Below are positions 36,139 through 45,714 of a stretch of 64,000 nucleotides of DNA, in pieces. The notes below the pieces were generated by a model. The model was not told the origin of the DNA. It saw only the letters and a program-made list of their open reading frames with translations, and did not search any database. Numbering within the stretch: position 1 is the stretch's first letter; the number at the start of each line of letters is the position of its first letter. This stretch comes from Bacteroidales bacterium (lineage in GTDB: Bacteria > Bacteroidota > Bacteroidia > Bacteroidales > Tenuifilaceae), in NCBI GenBank assembly GCA_020636845.1, contig JACJXD010000002.1, positions 248,001 to 312,000 on the forward strand, in the 5' to 3' direction. The position numbers and the translations under genes are program-made.

Positions 36139-39100
36139 GTTGTTGCTCTAACATCGTTACTAAACGAGTAAACTCGTTGTTTAACTTTTTAAAATGATTC
36201 CCATGCTCGTAAGTTTGCGCGTCACGAGTTAACTCCTGTAAAATAGCCAAGTTTAGTTGTGTTTCGTTATAGAGCCAACCTTGTTGATATGTGTCCAAAT
36301 CGGTTAATATGTAGTTTGCTATGTCAATGCATTGATTTGCCAGAATTTCGGAATACTTTACAGCCTTATCAATTTCACCAGCCCTGTAATAGCCTTCTAT
36401 CAAAGGAAGTGCAAAGTAATTCAATGGAACGGTATTTTCGGGTATAATTTCCATGCATTTATCCATTGCCGTAATTGCAGAATCCTTTTTACCTTCATCA
36501 ATGAGCCCATTGGCTAGCCGGGCAAAAATGCTTCTATAGTTAGATACAATCCTCGATTTATTTTCGTCGATATAAACTTTTGGGTTATCCAAACTTCTGA
36601 AACGGTACTTGTGCATAAGGTTGTCGAACAGTTCTTCCGTGTTAATACTGCCAACACCCCACTGATTTTTTGCAGTAACCGGTAGTATTTGGTACATAAG
36701 TCCATCGAGGTGGAAGAACTTGTTTAGTCCAACGTAAGTTTGGCTGCTAACGGTTGTTCCGAAGTATAGTGGCCGTTTCCATTTGTTTGTAGCAACTAGG
36801 TCGAGAATAACCTGTCCGTCCTTTAAGAGCATTTGCTTGTTTATAGACCAAATCATGGTGTCCAAAACTTGGTTGTCCAAGTATTTTGGAACTAAATTAT
36901 TGGCAATTACTTCCGATTTATTTACCGGTAAAAAATAGGTTTTTCCCGGAAGGTAATTAATCCGTTCACTTCTGTCGAATGGCGATTGAATTTCCGCTTC
37001 CGGATTATCCGTTAGCATAAAATTAACGGCTTGGTCTAAATTTATAGCCTCTTTAATTTTATTGAAAACCAGAATTACATCGCGTTTTCCGCTGTAATAC
37101 TGTTCTCTGGTCATGCGAATAGGCATGGGGTCGCTATTGTAGGCTTTATGCTTCATTTGGTCGATGTACCAATCTCCTCTTAAGTAGCTGAGGTTCGATA
37201 CCCTAACGTCGGTTCTAACTCCTTCCACTTCCTGGTTGTACCATAACGGGAATGTATCGTTATCGCCATAGGTAAATAGTATTGCATCCGGCTTACAGCC
37301 TATAAGCATGTTGTATCCGAAATCGGTTGGTATGTAACTGTTCGACCTATCGTGGTCGTTCCAGTTTTCCTTTGCCATAAGAGTCGGTACCATTAAGGTA
37401 CATGCAGCAGCCGTAGTAATTGCAGTAATTTGATGGTCCTTTATCTTCTTTAAAAGTTCATAAACAGCCATAACTCCAAGACCAATCCAAATGCTAAAGG
37501 CATAGAAACTTCCGGCATACGCATAGTCGCGTTCCCGAGGTTGATAAGGTGTTTGGTTTAGGTATAGTACAATGGCAATGCCGGTCATGAAGAATAGTGC
37601 CAAAACAACCCAAAAGCCCTGTCTGCTTTTTTTATATTGAAATATTACTCCGGCTAAGCCTAATAGCAATGGTAAGAGGTAATATTTATTGTGTGCTTTA
37701 TTGTTTTTGTATAAATCGGGTAATTTGTCCTGTGGTCCGAGCCGAGGATTATCGATAATAGGAATACCGCAAATCCAGTTGCCTTTCAATGAACCACCTT
37801 CTCCTTGAATGTCGTTTTGTTTACCGGCAAAATTCCACATAAAATAACGGAGGTACATAAAACCGATCTGGTATCGGAATAAAAATTCCAAATTTTCGCC
37901 GAATGTCGGTGTGAACACAGTTTTTTCGCTTCCATCCTGAGTACGAATCGAAACAGGTTTTCCTTTAAAGTTTGTCCATGTTTTATACGCACTTACGTGT
38001 TGAGGGTCGTCGCTATACATTCGGGGTAATGGCATTTCGAAACGGGAATCGTATTTATATTCCGACTTTTTTCGAACTGCTACATATTTTTTGCCTTTAG
38101 GGGCATAGGATGGTTCTCCGCTAATCCTGTCAACAGCCTGGGCAGAAAAACTTTGTCCATATAGAAGAGGCCGTTCTCCGTATTGCTCTCGGTTTAAGTA
38201 GTAAAGCAACGAGAACATATTGTCGGGACAGTTCTGGTTCATTGGCGGGTTGGCCTGTGAGCGAATTACAATTGCAGCATACGAACTATAACCAATTAGC
38301 ATTACGGTTATGCTTAAGAAAATTGTGTTTAAAATTGGTTTCTTCTTGTTGTATGTATAGTACAGCCCGTAAATTAGCAATGCGGCAACAACTATGATGT
38401 AAATTATAACTCCCGACATAAATGGAAGTCCAATGCTGTTTACAAAAAATAGTTCGAATTTCGACGCAACAATTACAAACCCTTGAATAACGCCATACAT
38501 AACAGTAACAACCAATAGTGCGGATAGCGCTAATGCTCCAATAAAACCTTTAAGGGTGTAGTTGTAATTTTTAAAGTAGTAAACCAAAACAATGGCAGGA
38601 ATGGCAAGCAGGTTAAGCAAGTGCACTCCAATTGATAGTCCCATTAAGTATGCAATAAGAACAATCCATCGTTTTGAGTAAGGCTTGTCGGCTTCGTTTT
38701 CCCATTTTAGAATAGCCCAAAAAACCAGTGCGGTAAATAGCGATGAGGTTGCGTAAACTTCGCCTTCAACAGCCGAAAACCAAAATGTATCGGAAAATGT
38801 GTAAGTCAATGCTCCTACAAATCCGGTGGAAAGTATAACGATTAGTTGAGTAATCGAGAAAGAGCCATCTTCGGTATTGACCATTTTTTTAGCCAAGTGA
38901 GTAATGGTCCAAAACAAAAATAAAATGGTGAATGCGCTGGCTAATGCCGAAAAAGCGTTGGCAAAAACGGGAACAAGTTCATTCGACGGGGCAAACATAG
39001 TAAAGAGACGTACCAGTAACATGAACAATGGAGCTCCGGGAGGGTGCCCTACTTCTAGTTTAAATCCACTGGCAATAAATTCGCTACAATCCCAAAAACT

Positions 39101-39208
39101 TGCTGTGGGCTCAATTGTCGATAAATAAACAAATGCAGCAATGGCAAATGTAATCCACCCCAGTATGTTATTGTATTTTTTATAACTTACAGTGTCGAAT
39201 TTCTTCAT
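36131..39208 (-). CDS. DUF2723 large membrane protein, candidate protein O-glycosyltransferase
   Basis: The 1025-residue protein has about 12 membrane helices in the first 600 residues, then a soluble region with a TPR-like C-terminus. The family signature is FWDCSEFIASGFKLEVGHPPG near residues 35-55, with acidic residues in the first extracytoplasmic loop as in GT-C enzymes. DUF2723 includes the human protein O-mannosyltransferase TMEM260. In Bacteroidota it is common and plausibly glycosylates exported proteins. Translation is coupled to the downstream deacetylase, which may act on the same pathway. Confidence 0.85.
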   Translation of the reverse strand: MKKFDTVSYKKYNNILGWITFAIAAFVYLSTIEPTASFWDCSEFIASGFKLEVGHPPGAPLFMLLVRLFTMFAPSNELVPVFANAFSALASAFTILFLFWTITHLAKKMVNTEDGSFSITQLIVILSTGFVGALTYTFSDTFWFSAVEGEVYATSSLFTALVFWAILKWENEADKPYSKRWIVLIAYLMGLSIGVHLLNLLAIPAIVLVYYFKNYNYTLKGFIGALALSALLVVTVMYGVIQGFVIVASKFELFFVNSIGLPFMSGVIIYIIVVAALLIYGLYYTYNKKKPILNTIFLSITVMLIGYSSYAAIVIRSQANPPMNQNCPDNMFSLLYYLNREQYGERPLLYGQSFSAQAVDRISGEPSYAPKGKKYVAVRKKSEYKYDSRFEMPLPRMYSDDPQHVSAYKTWTNFKGKPVSIRTQDGSEKTVFTPTFGENLEFLFRYQIGFMYLRYFMWNFAGKQNDIQGEGGSLKGNWICGIPIIDNPRLGPQDKLPDLYKNNKAHNKYYLLPLLLGLAGVIFQYKKSRQGFWVVLALFFMTGIAIVLYLNQTPYQPRERDYAYAGSFYAFSIWIGLGVMAVYELLKKIKDHQITAITTAAACTLMVPTLMAKENWNDHDRSNSYIPTDFGYNMLIGCKPDAILFTYGDNDTFPLWYNQEVEGVRTDVRVSNLSYLRGDWYIDQMKHKAYNSDPMPIRMTREQYYSGKRDVILVFNKIKEAINLDQAVNFMLTDNPEAEIQSPFDRSERINYLPGKTYFLPVNKSEVIANNLVPKYLDNQVLDTMIWSINKQMLLKDGQVILDLVATNKWKRPLYFGTTVSSQTYVGLNKFFHLDGLMYQILPVTAKNQWGVGSINTEELFDNLMHKYRFRSLDNPKVYIDENKSRIVSNYRSIFARLANGLIDEGKKDSAITAMDKCMEIIPENTVPLNYFALPLIEGYYRAGEIDKAVKYSEILANQCIDIANYILTDLDTYQQGWLYNETQLNLAILQELTRDAQTYEHGNHFKKLNNEFTRLVTMLEQQHD

Positions 39209-39466
39209 TAAAGTAAATTTTGTTTACGCGTTCAAAGGTAAAACTTTTTAACCTAGTTTGCCATAACAAGCCAAATCCTGCATTTTATTTTAAATAAAGT
39301 TGAAAATAGTAAGTTTATAAAGATGATTTTTATTGCTGATAATAAGTATTTTAACATTTATTGAGGTTGATGCGCAAAATCTTGTAAAAAATTGAAATTA
39401 TTATTATAGAGGTCTTTTTATTTATACGATTACTCAAATTTTCATAATTTTCAAAAAAACATAAAC

Positions 39467-40417
39467 ATGAAAATAGTTTATCGCTTAATTGTTGTTGGCT
39501 GTGTTAGTCTGTTTGCCATTACTTCCTGTGTAAAGGATAATGAATTTAAAAACAAGGAAACCCTAATAACGCGGAATGTTGTGGAGTTAATTAATGCTGA
39601 TAGCATAAAAAGTTATGCGCAGATGCTCCAAGATATGGGTACTCGATATGCGCTGGCGGATAACAGGAAGGAGGTGGCTGCAGCAATTTTGCACAAGTTT
39701 CAGAGTTTTGGTTTTACTAGCGTTATGTTAGATTCGTTTTATTTGGATACGTACAGTACATGGCAGTATAATGTAGTTGCCGATATTTGTGGACGTCAAT
39801 ATCCCGATAGCGTTGTTATTGTTGGCGGACATCACGATAGCATTTTACGGGAAGGGAATGGCGACCCGTTTGTTGAGGCGCCGGGAGCCGACGATAATGC
39901 CAGTGGTGTTGCCGTTACGCTGGAGGTGGCCCGAATTCTTAAAAGTTGTCAATACGAGCCTACGCATACAATTCGGTTTGTAACATTTGCGGCAGAGGAG
40001 TTGGGCCTTTTGGGCAGTTTGTACTTATCGTATTCCTACAGTACCAACGGCCTTAAAGTAAAATTCATGCTAAATAACGATATGGTTGGCTATTACAATT
40101 CAGACGATTCAGCATCGTGGGTGGTTAACATTATCGATTATCAAAATTCTATTGCGTTACGATACAAGGCCGAAGATATTTTTAGCAATTATACTTGTCT
40201 CGAAACGGTAAACGATAATAAGTATCAAACTCGCAGCGATAGTTATCCTTTTTATGTTAACGGGTACAAGGCTCTCTTTTTCATAACTAACGGCGATGAC
40301 CCTAATTACCATTCGTTAAACGATAGGGTTGAGGCTTGTAATTTCCGTTTTGCCCGCGAAGTGGCTAAAGGAAATTGTGCGTTGGTTTTATTGAATTGCT
40401 TTAATGTTGATAATTAG
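39467..40417 (+). CDS. M28-family zinc peptidase lipoprotein
   Basis: The 316-residue protein has a lipoprotein signal with ITSC (Cys about 21) and an M28 aminopeptidase domain. Zinc ligands are visible in VVGGHHDS (His), APGADDNASG (Asp), FAAEELG (catalytic and metal Glu), NNDMVGYY (Asp) and NYHSLNDR (His). It should trim N-terminal residues from peptides in the periplasm or on the cell surface. It is probably monocistronic. The next gene has its own promoter. Confidence 0.9.
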   Translation: MKIVYRLIVVGCVSLFAITSCVKDNEFKNKETLITRNVVELINADSIKSYAQMLQDMGTRYALADNRKEVAAAILHKFQSFGFTSVMLDSFYLDTYSTWQYNVVADICGRQYPDSVVIVGGHHDSILREGNGDPFVEAPGADDNASGVAVTLEVARILKSCQYEPTHTIRFVTFAAEELGLLGSLYLSYSYSTNGLKVKFMLNNDMVGYYNSDDSASWVVNIIDYQNSIALRYKAEDIFSNYTCLETVNDNKYQTRSDSYPFYVNGYKALFFITNGDDPNYHSLNDRVEACNFRFAREVAKGNCALVLLNCFNVDN

Positions 40418-40426
40418 ACTTTAAAG

Positions 40427-40456
40427 TTTGTGTTTCGAAAAATTGAACTATTTTTG
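40427..40456 (+). promoter_or_regulatory. Promoter of the TPR protein gene
   Basis: TTTG (40427-40430), 18 bases and TATTTTTG (40449-40456) match the Bacteroidota consensus. The predicted start near 40463 leaves about 40 bases of leader. Confidence 0.5.
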
Positions 40457-40504
40457 GAGTATTGAATTTATTGGGTTATAGTTGATAATTAAATACGTTT
40501 AATT

Positions 40505-41773
40505 ATGAAGTTGAAAAACTTAGTTATTTCGCTTGTTGTATTGATTTTATTGGGCGTGCTGGCTTATTTTATTGCGGTTCCTCGGATAGCAGGCAAGGCA
40601 TACCACGATGCTTTACAGTTAAAAGATTCCATGAAATATCAGGAAGCCTTAGTTAAGTTCAATAAAGCGATTAGGTATAATTCAAAGGTAAACGACTACT
40701 ATTTGCAACGCGGAATAGTTAAATCGGCGTTAAATGCAGATTCTTCTGCTTTAGTAGATTTCAATACTGTACTCGAACGTGATTCTTTAGTTTTCGATGC
40801 TTACCTGTATAGGGGAATATCGTACCGAAAACTGGCCGATTTTAAACTGGCTATGCACGATATCAACCATGCTATTGATTTGAACGATTCCAGTTCATTG
40901 GCTTATTATCAGCGGGGATTGCTATACGCGGCAACTATGGATTTCGATAAAGCTTTGGCCGACTACAATAAAAGTATCGAGTTGGACGGAACAAACCTTG
41001 AAGCTTTTTATAGCAGGGGCGAATCGTTGGCCAATCTGGACGACTTTAAAGGCGCCATTGCCGATTACGACAAGTTAATCGAAGGTCCGAATGCTTCTCC
41101 CGAAGCATATAAAAAACGTGGTATTTTTAAATTGAATATACAGGATTACCAAGGTGCTGTTAACGATTTTAAGATTGCCATAAAAGGATTGTCCAACGAC
41201 AAGGATTTACTTTGCAACTATGGAACTGCATGTTCCGATTTAAAGCAGTATGACGAAGCGTTAACGTATTTGAATAAGGCAATTTCCATCGACCCTAATT
41301 TCTCTTTGGCTTATGGGATTAAAGGTGGCGTTTTGCTTCGAAAAGGCGATTTTAACCAAGCCTTAAAAACCTTCAATAAGGCAATTTCTTTAACCCCAAA
41401 GTACGTTAAGGCATTGTATGGGCGAGGTATTGCAAAGGCATTTATGAAAGATTATAGAGGCTCTATCGGCGATTTTACAGAGGTCATAAAAACTAATCCG
41501 GATTTTATTCAGGCGTACTATAACCGTGCTGTATCGAAAGCCATTTTAAAAGAGCATAAAAGTGCCATTTTGGATTACGATATTGCCATTAAAGCCGATT
41601 CGAAAAATGCCGAAGCATACTATAATAGAGGTATTTCACGCATAAATGTTCAGGATTATAAGGGAGGTTGCGAAGATTTTCACGAAGCGTATAGTTTGGG
41701 CTACCAACCTGCCGAACAAATGATAAACATTTACTGCCCTAAGGATAAGAATACTCACGTTATTGTGAAATAA
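40505..41773 (+). CDS. Membrane-anchored TPR-repeat protein
   Basis: The 422-residue protein has one N-terminal membrane helix (about 7-27) and then about eleven TPR-like repeats of 34 residues filling the rest. Many copies keep the pattern A-Y-x-x-R-G and A-x-x-D-[FY]-x-x-A-I. There is no enzymatic domain. TPR arrays act as protein-binding scaffolds. Since the N-terminal helix is not cleavable, the repeats probably lie in the periplasm. The partner is unknown. Confidence 0.85.
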   Translation: MKLKNLVISLVVLILLGVLAYFIAVPRIAGKAYHDALQLKDSMKYQEALVKFNKAIRYNSKVNDYYLQRGIVKSALNADSSALVDFNTVLERDSLVFDAYLYRGISYRKLADFKLAMHDINHAIDLNDSSSLAYYQRGLLYAATMDFDKALADYNKSIELDGTNLEAFYSRGESLANLDDFKGAIADYDKLIEGPNASPEAYKKRGIFKLNIQDYQGAVNDFKIAIKGLSNDKDLLCNYGTACSDLKQYDEALTYLNKAISIDPNFSLAYGIKGGVLLRKGDFNQALKTFNKAISLTPKYVKALYGRGIAKAFMKDYRGSIGDFTEVIKTNPDFIQAYYNRAVSKAILKEHKSAILDYDIAIKADSKNAEAYYNRGISRINVQDYKGGCEDFHEAYSLGYQPAEQMINIYCPKDKNTHVIVK

Positions 41774-42101
41774 TTACTGGAGTTCGATTTTTCCTGTTGG
41801 CTGTTTAAAGCAAGGTTGGTATAAAAAGACGCTCTGTTGGCGGAACTTGCAGTCCGAGTTTCTTAGTTTTGCTGAATCCTTTTACTCTTCTCAGGAAAGG
41901 AAAAGAACTGTTTTCTTTTGAAAACGTGCCCAACTGTTACCATTTTCATTTACTGCTTAAATCCCTGACAGGGTTTTAAACCCTGTCAGGGGTAGGGAAG
42001 TTAAATATAATCTCATATCAATGTCCTTAAAAACTTGGCTTAATTTACTCAACAAGTTTGTGATTACAACTTATATCGAATCCGTGTTAATTAAAAAATT
42101 C
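41774..42101. other. Intergenic region of 328 bases between convergent genes
   Basis: No open frame of reasonable length or RNA gene is apparent. It contains a strong palindromic repeat (41963-41991), listed separately. The rest is unremarkable AT-rich DNA. A short T-rich run on either side of the repeat could help terminate both converging genes. Confidence 0.6.
41963..41991. repeat. Perfect palindromic repeat CCCTGACAGGG...CCCTGTCAGGG
   Basis: Arms CCCTGACAGGG (41963-41973) and CCCTGTCAGGG (41981-41991) are perfect complements around TTTTAAA. Each arm is itself almost a palindrome, so both arms can form small hairpins. It lies between convergent genes. A partial copy, CCTGACAGG, occurs near 52344. 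It looks like a dispersed intergenic repeat or bidirectional terminator. Confidence 0.8.
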
Positions 42102-43163
42102 TTATCGAATTTTCATTAGCCCGCCATCAAACTTCATGCGAAATGTGTAGGAATACTCAAAGTTGCTATTGTTTAGGTCGTAGTAACCGTTAAACCCTGC
42201 GCTAAAGGAAAAATTCTTCGTAGTCCCTTTAAAAAAGGTTATTTCGGCGGTGATGAGTTTCCGTGTATTTTCGTCGAAGGTTGAACCTAATGTCGATACG
42301 GAGCCGAACAGTTCTTCGCCACGAGGGTTCACAAATTTATTGGAAAACCAGTAGCCTAAAGCCAGTTTGGTTGCCGGCCAAAGTACGGAAACTTGCGGGT
42401 GGACGGCTCCGCCTTCCTTATACTTAAGATGTGGGTTGGGCGATTTATCGGCGGAGTAGTAACTGCTAACGGAGAACTTTAAGTTGGTGTGGTGCGCTAT
42501 TAAAAATCCGTACGAAACCCTTTCGCCAAGATTTACTATTGTTGTTACCGGTAAGTCGGTGCTATCTATTTGTCCCCCCTGATGCGTTGCCAACGCAATG
42601 GTGTTTACGTTGAATCCTTTTTCGACATCAATGCCATTTTGCCAGTAATGGTGGTTAATTCCAACGGTAAATTGTTCCTGAAATTTGCTGGCAGGCTTTA
42701 TATACTTTTCCCAGTTAATCCACGCTTCTCCATTTGTCTTCGTTCCCTTATAAATGATTTGAAACCCTGTTTCCGGATGATTTAAATAGTCCCTTTCGGG
42801 CTTAAAAATCGGTTCCGGTAAAGCATGGCAACTATCGGCATCTAGCGTTCCCACTCTCATGGTAAATTGTTTCGACAGTTTAGTCTCTATGGAAAAAGTA
42901 GGTACAAGCCTTTCAACGCTGTCGGCACTTGCTAGGTATAGCGTGTAAAAACCTACGTTGAATTTGAAACTACCGATACCGTATTCAACGTATGGATTGA
43001 ATTCAAATCCCGGGTGAGTATATCCTTTTTTAATGTTTCCGGTAAATTCTTTATTGTCGAAAAAAGCAGAACCTTTGAGTTTGATGGAAAGATAGTTGCT
43101 ATCGACTTGTGCAAAAACGCTTAGCGTTAGCATGGTAAATATAAAAACGAGGGTGTGTCGCAT
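42102..43163 (-). CDS. Putative outer-membrane beta-barrel protein
   Basis: The 353-residue product has a signal peptide (about 1-18, cleaved near VFAQ), then alternating aromatic/polar strands such as FKFNVGFYTLYLA and FSFSAGFNGYYDL, and no enzymatic motif. The pattern suggests a barrel of about 14-16 strands. The C-terminus ends FRMKFDGGLMKIR rather than a classic terminal Phe. No family was recognised. It is monocistronic and divergent from the hydrolase gene. Confidence 0.6.
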   Translation of the reverse strand: MRHTLVFIFTMLTLSVFAQVDSNYLSIKLKGSAFFDNKEFTGNIKKGYTHPGFEFNPYVEYGIGSFKFNVGFYTLYLASADSVERLVPTFSIETKLSKQFTMRVGTLDADSCHALPEPIFKPERDYLNHPETGFQIIYKGTKTNGEAWINWEKYIKPASKFQEQFTVGINHHYWQNGIDVEKGFNVNTIALATHQGGQIDSTDLPVTTIVNLGERVSYGFLIAHHTNLKFSVSSYYSADKSPNPHLKYKEGGAVHPQVSVLWPATKLALGYWFSNKFVNPRGEELFGSVSTLGSTFDENTRKLITAEITFFKGTTKNFSFSAGFNGYYDLNNSNFEYSYTFRMKFDGGLMKIR

Positions 43164-43310
43164 ACTTCAGTAATTTATGTAAATATAACTGAAAAAGTTT
43201 TGATTGAAACACATGAAGGTTCTGTGCAATATCTCCTTTCCGAGTAGATTCAATAACAATTCTTCTAAAATTAAACTATCTTGCACTCCATAATCCTAAA
43301 AACCAAAACC

Positions 43311-44465
43311 ATGACGAATAGGAAAATTAAGATACGCCACGTAGTTTTGGCTGTGGTTGTTTTGCTTGCCATTTTTTTATCGTTACCACAAAACCGTTAC
43401 ATTGTTAAAGCGCTTATATATCAGAAGGTTAACATTGACGATTATAAAATATTTGCCAACAGAACCGTTAAAAAGGGCGATGCACAACCTTGGAAAATTT
43501 CTTCCGATTACAACTCCCTTAAGTTGAGCAAGGAGGAGTTGGATTATTTTAACGAGTTTGGAACGGTTGCTTTTTTAGTTGTGAAGGACACTGCTCTGTT
43601 GTTCGAAGCATACTGGGATGGATACGGAACGAATTCCTATTCCAACTCGTTTTCTATGGCTAAGAGTATTATTAGTTTGTTGGTAGGCTGTGCTGTTGAA
43701 GATGGTTATATTCATAGTTTGGATGACCCTATTTCTAAATATCTTCCGGAGTTAAAAGCCGGAGATAGCGTTACCATAAGAAATTTGCTAACCATGAGTT
43801 CCGGACTTAGTTGGGATGAGTCCTACAGTAGTTTGTTTTCGCAAACAACAAAGGGTTACTATGGAAGCAACTTGCCCAAGTTGGTTTTGAGTCAGATTTC
43901 ATTGGAAAAACCCGGGAAATATTTTGAATACAGAAGTGGCGATACTCAGTTATTGTCGCTGATAGTTGAACGGGCAACGGGGAAAACGCTTTCCGATTAT
44001 GTTTCGGAGCGAATTTGGTCAAAAATAGGAGCAGAACACAATGCATTGTGGTGTCTCGACAGAAAAAATGGCGTTGAAAAAGCCTTTTGTTGCTTTAACT
44101 CTAATGCTAGGGATTTTGCCCGTTTCGGACAACTCGTGCTGAATAATGGCAGTTGGAATGGTAAGCAAATTATTCCGTTAGATTATCTGCATCAAGCTGT
44201 TCAGCCTGCAACTTATTTGAAAGATTCTGAAACTGGGAAGCCTTGCAATTTTTATGGATATCAATGGTGGATTCTCGATTTGGATGGCTACCACGTAATA
44301 TATGCACGAGGGCTGAACGGCCAGTACATTTTTGCCATACCACAGTTAAATTCGGTAATTGTACGTTTGGGGCATAAACGCAGCACAGTCAGAATTGATG
44401 GCACTCCCGAAGATGTTTACAAATACATAAGATTAGGCATACAGATTATTAACAACAAGAATTAG
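43311..44465 (+). CDS. Serine beta-lactamase-fold hydrolase, membrane-anchored
   Basis: From ATG 43311 the product is 384 residues. It has an N-terminal helix (about 8-25) and a class C beta-lactamase/esterase domain. The nucleophile motif is SMAK in FSMAKSIISLLVGCA, followed by ISKYLPELKAGDSVTIRNLLTMSSGLSW and YRSGDTQLLS in the place of the YxN motif. The family hydrolyses esters, amides or D-amino acid peptides; beta-lactam resistance should not be assumed. The upstream TTG at 43281 is a less likely start. It is 8 bases from the next gene, in one operon. Confidence 0.87.
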   Translation: MTNRKIKIRHVVLAVVVLLAIFLSLPQNRYIVKALIYQKVNIDDYKIFANRTVKKGDAQPWKISSDYNSLKLSKEELDYFNEFGTVAFLVVKDTALLFEAYWDGYGTNSYSNSFSMAKSIISLLVGCAVEDGYIHSLDDPISKYLPELKAGDSVTIRNLLTMSSGLSWDESYSSLFSQTTKGYYGSNLPKLVLSQISLEKPGKYFEYRSGDTQLLSLIVERATGKTLSDYVSERIWSKIGAEHNALWCLDRKNGVEKAFCCFNSNARDFARFGQLVLNNGSWNGKQIIPLDYLHQAVQPATYLKDSETGKPCNFYGYQWWILDLDGYHVIYARGLNGQYIFAIPQLNSVIVRLGHKRSTVRIDGTPEDVYKYIRLGIQIINNKN

Positions 44466-44473
44466 AAATACCG

Positions 44474-45670
44474 ATGAATAGCGATTTTTTTAATGTAATT
44501 GACAAACTTAGGGTGAAATTGTTGGCATTTCCGGCAGCCGAACCGTCTGTTTACGATAAGTATAAGAAGAAGTACATAAGTTTGTTTAATCCCGAACAGG
44601 TTGAATTTGTAAATAATAACCCTGAGGTGCTAATGTTTTTGTCCGGAGGGGCGGAGCGTTCGGCAATTGAGTCGGTTCAGGAATATAGGTTTTACTTGGT
44701 ACTGGCATCTAAAAACGATAACTCTTGGGCTGCGGCGACCGAAACTGTTGCTTGGATGAGTCAGCATAATATTTCAACCATGTTGGTTAATGCTGAATCG
44801 CCGGAGGCTCCGATTCTTCTAAGCGAGTATTATAAAGCGGTGACTGGAGTTAAAAGGTTACATGGTCAACGTTTAGGGGTGGTTGGGAGTAGTTCCGAAT
44901 GGTTGGTGGCTTCTGCGGTTAGTCCGTTTCAACTTCAGTCAAAAATGGGGATAGAGCAGGTTGACATTGCATGGAGCGATATTGTTTTTGATGAGGTAGC
45001 CCAGGTTTCTTCCGATTTTATGGCTTTGTTCGGGAATACGGGCGATAAAAAGGAGTTGTTCGAAAGCGGTAAGGTATATGAGGGCTTGGCTTCGCTTATT
45101 CCGTTTTATAAGTTGAATAGTCTTTCGGTGGAGTGCTTTCCTATGGTTAATAAAACATCGCACACGGCATGTTTGGCTTTAGCTAAGTTAAACTACGATG
45201 GAATTCCCGCAGCCTGCGAGGCCGATAATACAAGTGCTGCCGGGATGATGTTTGCATCGGAAGTTTGTGGCTTTTCGCCATGGATGGCAAATACAATTTT
45301 TGTTGAAGCCGAAAAGGCAGTGTTTGCGCATTGTACTGTTCCCATGAATTTGGTTTCCGATTTCAAATTGGATACTCATTTTGAAACGAATAAAGGTTTG
45401 GCTGTAGCAGGAAACATAAAGGGTGAGGTGGTAACTATATTTCGGTTTAACAATACTTTTACTAAGATGTTTATTGCCGAGGCGGACGTTTTTAGCAGAC
45501 CTCAAAAACGAGTGGCTTGTAGAACTCAGTTGGAAGTTAAAATAACGCCTTCTGCAACGAAGTATTTTTTAGAGTATCCTTTTGGAAATCACCATCTCAT
45601 ATTGCCGGGAAAATTTGCACAGCGCTTAAAGCTTGCTGCAAAGTTATTGCAGATGGAAGTTGTAGAATAA
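44474..45670 (+). CDS. Fucose/arabinose isomerase-like protein
   Basis: The 398-residue protein has the L-fucose isomerase-like fold features: an N-domain with LVNAESPEAPILLSEY and VVGSSSEWLVAS, then SVECFPMVN, IPAACEADNTSAAGMM (acidic residues at about 249 and 251) and FGNHHLILPGKF near the end, where the His pair may bind metal. It is much shorter than E. coli FucI (about 590 residues), closer to short uncharacterised members. The substrate is unknown. It is coupled to the hydrolase gene and ends at a terminator shared with frr. Confidence 0.65.
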   Translation: MNSDFFNVIDKLRVKLLAFPAAEPSVYDKYKKKYISLFNPEQVEFVNNNPEVLMFLSGGAERSAIESVQEYRFYLVLASKNDNSWAAATETVAWMSQHNISTMLVNAESPEAPILLSEYYKAVTGVKRLHGQRLGVVGSSSEWLVASAVSPFQLQSKMGIEQVDIAWSDIVFDEVAQVSSDFMALFGNTGDKKELFESGKVYEGLASLIPFYKLNSLSVECFPMVNKTSHTACLALAKLNYDGIPAACEADNTSAAGMMFASEVCGFSPWMANTIFVEAEKAVFAHCTVPMNLVSDFKLDTHFETNKGLAVAGNIKGEVVTIFRFNNTFTKMFIAEADVFSRPQKRVACRTQLEVKITPSATKYFLEYPFGNHHLILPGKFAQRLKLAAKLLQMEVVE

Positions 45671-45699
45671 AAAAGACATCGATTTTCGATGCCTTTTCT
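45671..45699. terminator. Bidirectional terminator between the isomerase-like gene and frr
   Basis: CATCGA, TTT, TCGATG (45677-45691) is a 6-base-pair hairpin flanked by AAAA on one side and CCTTTTCTTT on the other. It starts at the stop codon of the isomerase-like gene and lies before the frr stop on the opposite strand, so it can serve both. Confidence 0.7.
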
Positions 45700-45714
45700 T
45701 TATTATTGAAATAC

